From positions 1,357,001 to 1,421,000 of the forward strand of contig NZ_JNLH01000001.1 of the NCBI RefSeq assembly GCF_000703005.1: a DNA stretch of 64,000 bases, given 5' to 3'. The position numbers were made by a program, and so were the translations under genes. This document shows, piece after piece, positions 34,585-42,355 of this stretch; position 1 is the stretch's first letter; every line of letters begins with the position of its first letter. The DNA is from Pseudobutyrivibrio ruminis HUN009. GTDB lineage: Bacteria; Bacillota; Clostridia; Lachnospirales; Lachnospiraceae. The notes beneath the pieces were generated by a model that was given only the letters and a program-made list of their open reading frames with translations, was not told the origin of the DNA and did not search any database.

Positions 34585-34932
34585 ATGACTATTACAGAAA
34601 GAATCTTTTATTTAATTAAGGCTAGAGGTATGAGTCAAAATGCATTTGGTAAAGCAGCTGGTATAGCACCAAGTACAATCAGTGATTGGAAGACAAAAGG
34701 ACATACTCCTTCTGCTGATAAGATAATGGATATATGCAGAGTATTAGAAGTATCACCTGAGGCTCTTCTTACTGGTAAAGGTATAGATGAAGCTGAGGTT
34801 AAGGAGACTAAGGTAGATTATAGGGAAAAGCAGCTTTTAATGGAATATGAAGGTTTAAATGAGGACGCCCAAAAGAGGCTGCTGACATATGCGAAGAAGT
34901 TGGGGGAGCTGACGAAGCTAGAGGATATTTAA
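34585..34932 (+). CDS. XRE-family HTH regulator
   Basis: 115-residue protein with an N-terminal Cro/cI helix-turn-helix (RGMSQNAFGKAAGIAPSTIS at residues 14-33) and a charged helical C-terminus ending in LGELTKLEDI. Such regulators often control phage, toxin-antitoxin or accessory genes. It lies between the unrecognised protein and the polyvalent-protein-like fragment, so it may repress this small cluster. TGAGGTGAGG precedes ATG 34585. Confidence 0.85.
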   Translation: MTITERIFYLIKARGMSQNAFGKAAGIAPSTISDWKTKGHTPSADKIMDICRVLEVSPEALLTGKGIDEAEVKETKVDYREKQLLMEYEGLNEDAQKRLLTYAKKLGELTKLEDI

Positions 34933-34990
34933 TTTTTGAGGGTCACAATTTGTGACCACAAAGAAGTAATATGAAAGGGATTTTTAGTAT

Positions 34991-35521
34991 TTGAAGAATA
35001 ATGTAAATGTGTCTGTGATTCAAGATGCAGATGGAAACAATATTGTAATGATTAATGATATTGCTTTTAAGGGAAAGCGATCGATGAATTGGGATGATGT
35101 AAAGGAGTATTTAAAAGGATTTGTTGGAAATAATTACACTATAGCTGGCTCTAATGAAGTTGTTTATATTGGAACTGATTTACCCGATGAATATACTGGT
35201 TCAGATTATACCTATAGCTTGAAAGGTGCAGTTGCTAAGGCAAAAGCTAACGCAGCTCAGGGATTAGGAGAATTAATTGAGATAGCAACAAATGGAAAGC
35301 ATACAGAGAATAAAAAGAAAAAACATAATATTGATGGAGCTAATGGTTGGTATCGTTATGATTCTTGTTTTGCTTTGCCTGTATATGGAGTTGATAATAA
35401 AGTGGAAAGGTATAACGTCTTTAATGTAAATTTGATAATTAGACATGATTTAGATGGCAGGAAGTATTTATACGACATAATAAACATAAAAAAAGAAACG
35501 AGCAACCCGCTTGGCTGTTAG
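34991..35521 (+). CDS. Polyvalent-protein-like fragment with nuclease-like C-terminus (tentative)
   Basis: 176 residues. The N-terminal part (DGNNIVMINDIAFKG, then a Ser/Gly/Asp linker and an AKAKANAAQGLGELIEIA helix) recalls the LPD3-type domain of large polyvalent phage and conjugative-element proteins. The C-terminal part (NGWYRYDSCFALPVYG, FNVNLIIRHDLDGRKYLYDI) recalls their small RNase-like (PBECR-type) domains. Both are from memory and unverified. It seems to be a detached single-domain gene, not a piece of a larger one. The start is TTG 34991, 10 nt after AAAGGGA. A toxin role beside the XRE gene is possible but not shown. Confidence 0.55.
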   Translation: MKNNVNVSVIQDADGNNIVMINDIAFKGKRSMNWDDVKEYLKGFVGNNYTIAGSNEVVYIGTDLPDEYTGSDYTYSLKGAVAKAKANAAQGLGELIEIATNGKHTENKKKKHNIDGANGWYRYDSCFALPVYGVDNKVERYNVFNVNLIIRHDLDGRKYLYDIINIKKETSNPLGC

Positions 35522-35624
35522 TTCCTAACACGTACGGTAAAAAACCCATTTCTTGATTATTATAATAAAGACGAAAATGGTTTGTGTCAATAGTTTCTAG
35601 GATTATTTTAGGAAGGGGATATTT

Positions 35625-35684
35625 ATGACAAAGGAGAAGACAAAGTATATATTTACACTAGTGTCTCAACAGCAATGCAGATAG
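35625..35684 (+). CDS. 19-residue open frame with a strong ribosome site
   Basis: ATG 35625 follows AGGAAGGGG at ideal spacing and opens 19 codons (MTKEKTKYIFTLVSQQQCR). No family is recognisable. It could be a remnant of the start of a lost gene or a leader peptide for the methyltransferase; the promoter proposed for that gene overlaps its end. The region 35522-35624 also holds a weak hairpin around ACCCATTT/AAATGGTTT and nothing else I can support. Confidence 0.35.
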   Translation: MTKEKTKYIFTLVSQQQCR

Positions 35685-35694
35685 ATGTTATAAT
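35666..35694 (+). promoter_or_regulatory. Promoter candidate for the SAM methyltransferase gene
   Basis: TCAACA (35666-35671), 17-nt spacer, consensus TATAAT (35689-35694), 28 nt before ATG 35722. Confidence 0.55.
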
Positions 35695-35721
35695 CAATAA
35701 AATACTATTTGAGGTGTATCA

Positions 35722-36513
35722 ATGGAAATTATTGACGAAAGGATAGACGGCGGAAAAGCTTTTGATTGGGGTAAAACATCAAAAGACTATGCGATGTACA
35801 GAGATATTTATCCGGACATTTTTTATCAAAAAATCGTAGACAGAGGACTATGCATAAAAGGTCAAAACGTGCTGGATCTCGGAACAGGAACAGGTGTCCT
35901 TCCACGAAATATGTATTATTATGGTGCAACATGGACGGGAACAGATATTTCACCGGAACAGATCGAGCAGGCTGAACAGTTGGCTAAAGCTGCCGGTATG
36001 AATATTAGATTTCAAGCAGAAGCTACAGAAAACCTAAATTTTCCGGTTGAAAGCTTTGATGTTATTACAGCTTGTCAGTGCTTCTGGTATTTTGACCATG
36101 AGAGAGTAATGCCTCATTTGGCGAAGTTGCTCAAGCCCAACGGCAGGCTTCTCGTTTTATACATGGCTTGGCTGCCTTATGAGGATGCAATCGCGGGTGC
36201 AAGTGAAGAATTGGCATTGAAGTATAATCCTGAATGGACAGGAGCTGGTGAGACAAGACATCCGATATGGATACCGGATGTGACCTATCGTTATTTTGAA
36301 TCAGAAGATCATGAAGAATACGATGTTATGGTTCCTTTTACAAGAGAAAGCTGGCACGGCAGGATGAAGGCTTGTCGTGGTGTAGGTGCTTCACTTTCTG
36401 ATGAGGAATTGCTTGCATGGGAAAATGAGCATAAAGAATTGCTTATGGAGAAGGCACCGGAAAAATTTGAAGTGCGTCATTACGCTGCTCTTGCTGTGCT
36501 GAAGAAAAAATAG
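35722..36513 (+). CDS. Class I SAM-dependent methyltransferase, small-molecule type
   Basis: 263-residue cytosolic methyltransferase. The SAM site is NVLDLGTGTGVLPRNMY, with the acidic residue of strand 2 in TGTDISPEQ, and a UbiE/COQ5-like post-motif (ESFDVITACQCFWYF, KPNGRLLVLYM). The substrate is unknown. A TATAAT promoter precedes it and a terminator follows, so it is a one-gene unit in the accessory stretch and probably a recent acquisition. Confidence 0.85.
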   Translation: MEIIDERIDGGKAFDWGKTSKDYAMYRDIYPDIFYQKIVDRGLCIKGQNVLDLGTGTGVLPRNMYYYGATWTGTDISPEQIEQAEQLAKAAGMNIRFQAEATENLNFPVESFDVITACQCFWYFDHERVMPHLAKLLKPNGRLLVLYMAWLPYEDAIAGASEELALKYNPEWTGAGETRHPIWIPDVTYRYFESEDHEEYDVMVPFTRESWHGRMKACRGVGASLSDEELLAWENEHKELLMEKAPEKFEVRHYAALAVLKKK

Positions 36514-36521
36514 CAAAATAT

Positions 36522-36560
36522 GTAAGCTTCGCTTGGTAGACAGGTGGAGCTTACTTTTTT
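36522..36560 (+). terminator. Rho-independent terminator after the methyltransferase
   Basis: GTAAGCT (36522-36528) pairs with AGCTTAC (36548-36554), followed by six T. Confidence 0.8.
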
Positions 36561-36606
36561 ATGATTGAGAAAAAGTGTTAAAATATTTGGCAAAGGTGGT
36601 GGAAAT

Positions 36607-37683
36607 ATGAGGAAGGTGTACTTGGATAATATTCGCTGGATAACAGTAGTGCTGGTAGTCATCTATCATGTAATTTACATATTCAACGGTGTAACACAAC
36701 ATGGCATCATCGGACCTTTCAGTAAACATCAGCCCCAGGATACATATCAGTACATTGTATATCCTTGGTTTATGTTACTTCTGTTTGTGGTATCAGGTAT
36801 GTCAGCCCGCTATGAACTAACTAAACGAACAGAAAAGGAATTCATCAGAGTAAGGACGAGAAAATATCTTGTGCCATCAACAATTGGTCTTCTGGTTTTC
36901 GGCTGGGTTCTTGGTTACTACAATATGCTGATTTCCGGTGCATTTGATTTCATGGGCAATGTACCGGGGCCAATCCTTTTCCTGATAATGGCAGTCAGCG
37001 GCTCAGGCCCTCTGTGGTACATACAGATGCTATGGCTCTTTAGCCTGATGCTGGTACTGATCAGAAGGATTGAAAAAGACAGATTCTATAATGTCTGCGG
37101 CAAAGCCAATCTTTTGATACTTATACTTCTTGTCATACCTGTATTCGGAGCGGCGCAGATACTTAACACACCGATAATAGTGGTGTACAGATTCGGTATC
37201 TACGGACTGGGTTTTTTGATCGGCTACTTTGTACTGTCCCATGAGGTCGTGATGGATCGACTTGGCAAAAACTGGCTGTTATTGAGCTTCCTTGCCCTCA
37301 CATCCTGCATAGCTTTCGTGATTTTATATATAGGTCAGTCTTATCCGGATCATGTGGTTCTGGATACAATCATGTGCAATGTATACGCATGGTTTGGGAC
37401 TCTCGGTATACTTGCCTTCATGAAAAAATGGGGAAATTTCACGAATGCTTTCTCTAAGTGGATGTGCCGAAAATCATGGGGCCTCTACGTATTCCATTAT
37501 CTGATGATAGCGGTCAGCGGATGGTATCTGCATACATTATGTCCGTTCCTTGCCCCTGTCATCGTATACCTGTTGGTTGCAATAGCAGCATTCGCAGGCT
37601 CCTACCTTCTGTATGAAATCATGAGCCGCATACCTTTCATAAGGTGGTGTGTTCTGGGAATAAAAAAGGAGAAGAAAGAATAA
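36607..37683 (+). CDS. Acyltransferase 3 family membrane protein
   Basis: About 358 residues with roughly ten hydrophobic helices. It starts MRKVYLDNIRWITVVLVVIY, with the family's N-terminal Asp-Asn-x-Arg and a catalytic His in VIYHVIYIF. Members O-acylate glycans, lipids or antibiotics at the membrane; the acceptor here is unknown. The start is ATG 36607 (AAAGGTGGTGG upstream). Codon use is visibly richer in CTG, CTT and ATA than the neighbours, which suggests transfer. The stop overlaps the lipoprotein start as TAATG. Confidence 0.87.
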   Translation: MRKVYLDNIRWITVVLVVIYHVIYIFNGVTQHGIIGPFSKHQPQDTYQYIVYPWFMLLLFVVSGMSARYELTKRTEKEFIRVRTRKYLVPSTIGLLVFGWVLGYYNMLISGAFDFMGNVPGPILFLIMAVSGSGPLWYIQMLWLFSLMLVLIRRIEKDRFYNVCGKANLLILILLVIPVFGAAQILNTPIIVVYRFGIYGLGFLIGYFVLSHEVVMDRLGKNWLLLSFLALTSCIAFVILYIGQSYPDHVVLDTIMCNVYAWFGTLGILAFMKKWGNFTNAFSKWMCRKSWGLYVFHYLMIAVSGWYLHTLCPFLAPVIVYLLVAIAAFAGSYLLYEIMSRIPFIRWCVLGIKKEKKE

Positions 37684-38633
37684 TGTATATGAAAAGAAAA
37701 AAATATATGGCCATAGTCATGACTACATTTGCGGCACTCACAATGGCTGGATGTGGAGAAAATGTATCAGAAAATGTTAGCGAGAGCATAGTAGATAATG
37801 CAGCAGAACATACTGGAGAAGATGCCACTGAACAATCAACAGATAGCACAGAGGACAATATCGCTGATTCAGTTTATGCGGATGTTGAAAGCGGGAATGC
37901 AAAGGTTGAATATACTGGAAAAGGGGATAGCACAGTTTATTTAGAATTATCACAGGTCCTGACCAAAAGTGAAAGCTATACCATAGATGAAATCTGTGAA
38001 GCTTTAAATCAGATAGAAGATTTTCAGAACGAGGCAGATATAACATACTTAATAATTGATTGTGGCAGTGATGGTGAGAGCGAGCTTCTTGTTGAGGCGC
38101 AGCTTAGTGCGATGTATAGCCTGGATATGATAATAAAAAAAGTAGATGATAAATTTGTTATTTGTTACGCCAGGGACAATTCAGATAGAGCAACGGAAAA
38201 AATCAATGAAGATGGAACAATCGAACGTTATTTGAGTTCTGCTTATAATATTCATGATACGGAATATTCTTTTGTGGATGCAGACGGAGAATATAAGTTT
38301 TTCTATGGTGTTACAGAAACGCTTTCTTTATTAGATACATATGATATTTATCAAGGTGATTCAAAGACTTCAATTTCAACCGAAGGCCTTGATGCTGAGC
38401 ATATAGCTGTCCTAGAGTACTATTTCGAAGAGAATTATGATGATAGAGAATACTTCTATTCGTTCTATACCTTTGATGATAACTATGAGAAAGTGGAGAC
38501 TGAAGAAGGGAAGGCTGATTTGGCGGAGCTTGGAGTTCGATTCAAAGATGAAGGATATTTGATATATGACCAAGACGGAATTGATGCAGTACTGCAAGAT
38601 AGAGCTGATGAAATAGGATATACAAAGCTATAA
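37683..38633 (+). CDS. Predicted lipoprotein of unknown function
   Basis: About 316 residues. The N-terminus is a lipoprotein signal peptide with lipobox TMAGC near residues 18-22 (KKYMAIVMTTFAALTMAGCG). A Glu/Asp/Thr/Ser-rich linker follows, and then a beta-rich acidic domain with YLIIDCGSDGESELLVEAQL, which recalls extracellular domains reading Ca-like Asp loops. No enzyme motif is seen. It is coupled to the acyltransferase gene by TAATG and a GGAG site inside its end, so the two may act together at the cell surface. Confidence 0.75.
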   Translation: MYMKRKKYMAIVMTTFAALTMAGCGENVSENVSESIVDNAAEHTGEDATEQSTDSTEDNIADSVYADVESGNAKVEYTGKGDSTVYLELSQVLTKSESYTIDEICEALNQIEDFQNEADITYLIIDCGSDGESELLVEAQLSAMYSLDMIIKKVDDKFVICYARDNSDRATEKINEDGTIERYLSSAYNIHDTEYSFVDADGEYKFFYGVTETLSLLDTYDIYQGDSKTSISTEGLDAEHIAVLEYYFEENYDDREYFYSFYTFDDNYEKVETEEGKADLAELGVRFKDEGYLIYDQDGIDAVLQDRADEIGYTKL

Positions 38634-38634
38634 A

Positions 38635-38662
38635 AAAAGTGGTCGATTTTGACCACTTTTAT
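38635..38662. terminator. Bidirectional terminator between the lipoprotein gene and lrgB
   Basis: AAAAGTGGTC and GACCACTTTT form a 10-bp stem with T-runs on both strands. It serves both converging genes. Confidence 0.85.
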
Positions 38663-38669
38663 TCAAACA

Positions 38670-39362
38670 TTAAATTAATCCAGCAAATACAGTGGCAAAC
38701 ACAACTGTAAGGATGCCGGCAACGGCGATTGAAAGAGAACTCATAGCGCCTTCAATTTCACCGATTTCCATAGCTTTTGCTGTGCCAATAGCGTGGGCAG
38801 CAGTGCCGAGGGCTAATCCTTTAGAGATTGGCTCGTGGATTCTAAACAGCTTGCAAATGAATTCTCCAAGAATATTTCCGATTACTCCGGTGATAACAAT
38901 TACTGCAACGGTGATTGTTACATATCCGCCAAGCTCTTCTGAAACACCCATGCCGATAGCTGTGGTGATTGACTTTGGAAGAAGTGTAACGTAGTTCTCA
39001 TGGGAAAGTCCCATAAGCTTTGCTAATACAAATACTGTGACAAGGCTAGTAAGAACACCGGCTGTTATACCAAGAATTACGGCCTTGGCATTCTTCTTGA
39101 GAAGCTCAAATTCTTCATATAGTGGAATAGCAAGGCATACTGTTGAAGGTGTTAAAAGCCAGCTTAAATACTTGGCTCCTTCATTGTATGTTTCGTAGCT
39201 GATGCCACATGTACATAAAAAAATGATTGTAAATATGATAGATATCAGAAGAGGATTAAAGAATCCAAATCCAAATTTCTTTTTTAACCATGCACCTAAA
39301 CCATAGGAAACGAGGCTGATTGTTACTCCAGCGTATGCGCTGGTCGCCATAAACTCTGTCAT
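38670..39362 (-). CDS. lrgB: LrgB/CidB family membrane protein
   Basis: 230 residues, several hydrophobic helices, with the LrgB signatures FNPLLISIIFTI, LLTPSTVCLAIPLYEEF, LLPKSITTAIGMGVSEELGG and GTAAHAIGTAKAMEIGE. LrgAB antagonises holin-like CidAB and affects autolysis or, in some bacteria, pyruvate uptake. It is read with lrgA, overlapping its stop by one base. No LytTR regulator is adjacent. Confidence 0.92.
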   Translation of the reverse strand: MTEFMATSAYAGVTISLVSYGLGAWLKKKFGFGFFNPLLISIIFTIIFLCTCGISYETYNEGAKYLSWLLTPSTVCLAIPLYEEFELLKKNAKAVILGITAGVLTSLVTVFVLAKLMGLSHENYVTLLPKSITTAIGMGVSEELGGYVTITVAVIVITGVIGNILGEFICKLFRIHEPISKGLALGTAAHAIGTAKAMEIGEIEGAMSSLSIAVAGILTVVFATVFAGLI

Positions 39363-39721
39363 TATGCTTCCTCCTTCTTTCCCATACGAATAATTCCCTG
39401 TGATACTAATCCTGTAGCAGCCATTACTGTAAAGATTGTGATAACAGTAATTACTGAAACTGGTATGAGAACAGGCTCAAGTACATTCCAAGATGACATA
39501 AGACCAACTCCTGCTGGGATAAACATAACAGGCATAATTTCAATCAGGAATTTTCCTGATTCTTTAACCTGGTCAAGCTTGAGAATTCCTGTGAGAAGAA
39601 AAATAAACATAAAGACCATGCCATAAATGCTTGCAGGTATAGGAAGTGGGAGAACTGCTTTGCAAATCTCTCCAAGAAGTGAAACTGCAAGAATGATTAA
39701 GAATTGTTTTAAATATTTCAT
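39362..39721 (-). CDS. lrgA: LrgA/CidA family holin-like protein
   Basis: 119 residues, about four helices. It starts MKYLKQFLIILAVSLLGEI and contains PIPASIYGMVFMFIFLLTGI, the LrgA motif. It is the first gene of the lrgAB pair and works as its holin-like partner. The divergent gap to the EAL-protein gene (39722-39923) is A/T-rich and holds no clear operator. Confidence 0.9.
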   Translation of the reverse strand: MKYLKQFLIILAVSLLGEICKAVLPLPIPASIYGMVFMFIFLLTGILKLDQVKESGKFLIEIMPVMFIPAGVGLMSSWNVLEPVLIPVSVITVITIFTVMAATGLVSQGIIRMGKKEEA

Positions 39722-39923
39722 TGGTATACCTCAATATAACTTAAAAGTTCTTACACATTATACTCTTTGTTTTGAAAGAAACAAGGGGGTGTATATTAAT
39801 TCACATAAAGGACATAATAGTCGGAAATCTCCATTTTTTAGACACAATTGTATAGTAGAATCAAAAAAGAATATGTAAGTAAATTGGTAAACTATCTTTA
39901 TTTTGCATACTTTGGGGGTAAGA

Positions 39924-41651
39924 ATGAGAGAAGAACACAACGACACCATAATGACTGGGCAAATTCCAAAGGGGCTACCAGGCGGCTTTTTTGTTTACGA
40001 AGCAGGTGGCGATGAACATATAGTATTTGCTGAGCCAAATGTAGTAAGGCTGTTTGGCTGTGATAGCTTTGATGAGTTTATGGAACTGGTTGGCGGCAAT
40101 TTTAAAGGAATGGTTCACCCAGACGATTTATATAAAATTGAAAATCAAATCGAGGCCCAGACCATCTATGCAGAAAAAAGACATGATTATGTGCGATATA
40201 GAATAATTACCAAGCAAGGAGACTTACGCTATATTGAAGATTTTGGGCATCTTCTTCACTGTGGCGATGGAAAGAGCTACTATTCTGTATTCATAGTTGA
40301 CGTTGATCAAAATGAATACTTGAACACTACAAGTAATTCCTATGCTGAGGCAGAGGTGCTGTCAGCAAATAGAGAAACAGATGAGCTTACAGGTTTATTA
40401 AATATGGCTTATTTCTATAATAAGGTTCAGGTGCTTTTGACAGCTCCAGAGTCACGCAGACAAGTTGCGTCCTTTGTCCATTTTGATATTCCAAACTTCA
40501 AACTCTACAATGAGCGCCATGGTTTCAAGATGGGCGACGAGCTTTTGTGTGATTTTGGTCGGACTATAAGCGAAGTTTTCTATGGTGGTACTGTAGCAAG
40601 ATTTTCAGATGACCACTTTGTAGTGTATTGCACAACTCCAAAGGAAGAAGTTATTGAGTGTGTTGAAGAAGTATACCGTAGAATGCTTCTCACAGATGAT
40701 GTAAATAAAAAAGTAAAAATAAAAGCAGGTATATATTTCATGGAAGACCGCCGTGCAGAAGTTGGATTAGCATGCGATCATGCAAGACTTGCTTGTAATA
40801 GTATAAAAAGCCGACATGATGTAAACTATCGTGTTTACGATGATATTATTCGTGATGGCCTGCGCCGTCAGCAGTTTGTTGTTGACCATATTGATGAGGC
40901 CATTGCAAAGGATTATATAAAGGTATTCTATCAGCCAATTATAAGAGTCAACACAGGAAAGATATGTGGATATGAAGCTCTTGTAAGATGGGTGGATCCT
41001 GAAAATGGAATGCTTCCTCCAGGATACTTTATTGAAACATTGGAGCATTTTCATTTAATTCATCTTGTAGATGAATTCGTAGTAAAAAAAGTTTGTCAGG
41101 ATTATAGAAAGCTTGCTGATGAGGGAGAATCTTTGGTTCCAATATCAGTAAATATTTCAAGGCTGGATTTTGAGATTTGTAATGTATATAAGCTTCTTTC
41201 GGATTTCTGTGAAATATACGAAGTTCCAAGAAACATGATAGATGTGGAAATCACAGAAAGTGCCTTTACAGATAATACTGGACTAATCAAAGAAGAGGTA
41301 GGCAGAATCCGCGAGGCAGGCTACGAGATTTGGATTGATGATTTTGGCAGTGGCTATTCATCACTTACCACCCTGGCAGATTATCAATTCGATGTATTGA
41401 AGCTTGATATGGTATTTCTGCGAAGCGCAGATAAAAATCCAAAGACTAAAACTTTAATGAGTTATATTATAAAGACCGCAAATCAATTGGGAGCATCTCC
41501 TCTATGTGAAGGCGTTGAGACTAAGGAACACTATGAATTCCTTAAGGAAGCTGGTTGTGAAAGGGCTCAAGGCTTCTACTTCGGAAAACCTATGCCTCTT
41601 AATGAGCTGTTGGATAGAATGTATGAAAAAGGAATGCAGTGGGAAGAATAA
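39924..41651 (+). CDS. PAS-GGDEF(degenerate)-EAL cyclic-di-GMP phosphodiesterase
   Basis: About 575 residues, cytosolic. The PAS-like sensor comes first (residues 15-120). The GGDEF domain has its signature replaced by FSDDHF, so cyclase activity is unlikely; it may bind GTP. The EAL domain is intact: YEALVRW, DVEITESAF, IDDFGSGYSSL, LKLDMVF and EGVETKEHYEF, the metal and general-base residues of active phosphodiesterases. It thus probably degrades c-di-GMP, favouring motility. The start is ATG 39924 behind GGGGG; TTG 39903 is a weaker alternative. Confidence 0.9.
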   Translation: MREEHNDTIMTGQIPKGLPGGFFVYEAGGDEHIVFAEPNVVRLFGCDSFDEFMELVGGNFKGMVHPDDLYKIENQIEAQTIYAEKRHDYVRYRIITKQGDLRYIEDFGHLLHCGDGKSYYSVFIVDVDQNEYLNTTSNSYAEAEVLSANRETDELTGLLNMAYFYNKVQVLLTAPESRRQVASFVHFDIPNFKLYNERHGFKMGDELLCDFGRTISEVFYGGTVARFSDDHFVVYCTTPKEEVIECVEEVYRRMLLTDDVNKKVKIKAGIYFMEDRRAEVGLACDHARLACNSIKSRHDVNYRVYDDIIRDGLRRQQFVVDHIDEAIAKDYIKVFYQPIIRVNTGKICGYEALVRWVDPENGMLPPGYFIETLEHFHLIHLVDEFVVKKVCQDYRKLADEGESLVPISVNISRLDFEICNVYKLLSDFCEIYEVPRNMIDVEITESAFTDNTGLIKEEVGRIREAGYEIWIDDFGSGYSSLTTLADYQFDVLKLDMVFLRSADKNPKTKTLMSYIIKTANQLGASPLCEGVETKEHYEFLKEAGCERAQGFYFGKPMPLNELLDRMYEKGMQWEE

Positions 41652-41668
41652 TTCCCACTGCATTTTTT
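41633..41668. terminator. Terminator overlapping the EAL-gene stop
   Basis: AATGCAGTGGGAA pairs with TTCCCACTGCATT (41652-41664) and is followed by TTTT. The 5' half lies inside the coding region. It also faces the end of mscL on the other strand. Confidence 0.85.
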
Positions 41669-41676
41669 AATCAATA

Positions 41677-42123
41677 TTAAAGCTGAGCTGTACAATGTGG
41701 GCAACGAGTTGCCTTGATGTGAATCTTGCTGTAGCAGTATGGGCAATCCTTCTCGGTTGGCTCTGCTGCCTCAGCCTCTTCTTTATTTTTCTTTAAAAGA
41801 GCAGCGGCTCTTTCTGTTCCTCTGTTGATACCCTTGATAATGCAGAAGATTACAAGAGCAGTAATAAGGAAATTGATAATTGCTGTAATAAAATTACCAT
41901 ATGTAAGAACAGGTGCGGCCTCTCCAGTTCCAAGGGTAACCTTTAACTCAGAAAAATCTGTTCCTCCAAAGATTCCAAGGATTGGAGTGAGGATATCTTC
42001 GTTAAGGGAAGTCACGATAGCTGTGAAAGCGCCACCTACGATAACACCGACAGCCATGTCCATTACATTTCCACGAAGAATAAATTCTTTAAACTCAGAA
42101 ATAAAACCATTTTTTTTACCCAT
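41677..42123 (-). CDS. mscL: Large-conductance mechanosensitive channel MscL with C-terminal zinc ribbon
   Basis: MscL opens under membrane tension to release solutes. Residues 1-100 are a standard MscL (FKEFILRGNVMDMAVGVIVG pore helix, then FITAIINFLITALVIFCIIK). After the usual cytoplasmic helix the protein continues with CPYCYSKIHIKATRCPHC, a CxxC-CxxC zinc ribbon, at about residues 128-145. Typical MscL ends near residue 136 without it. The tail may bind metal or anchor another protein. A similar ribbon opens the next gene, on the other strand. Confidence 0.9.
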   Translation of the reverse strand: MGKKNGFISEFKEFILRGNVMDMAVGVIVGGAFTAIVTSLNEDILTPILGIFGGTDFSELKVTLGTGEAAPVLTYGNFITAIINFLITALVIFCIIKGINRGTERAAALLKKNKEEAEAAEPTEKDCPYCYSKIHIKATRCPHCTAQL

Positions 42124-42355
42124 AGATTACCTCCCTATAAATGAAAAGTGTGAAATACATTAAACACATTTATTTTACCGATTTAAACAGATATTGGCAA
42201 TAATCTTAAACAATAATCTACTACTAGAATATTAAAATTTAGTTCAAAATGTAAAAATAATAAAATTTGAAAAATAAGTATTGATTTTATACTTAATATT
42301 TGGCAAAATCATAATATACAAATTGCGAACAGATTTAGAGGGAGGATTAATCTAA

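Noticed and set aside
33427..38640. Integrated mobile element with ends
   Set aside because: Content and composition suggest acquired genes, but no integrase, transposase, tRNA gene or flanking direct repeats could be seen.
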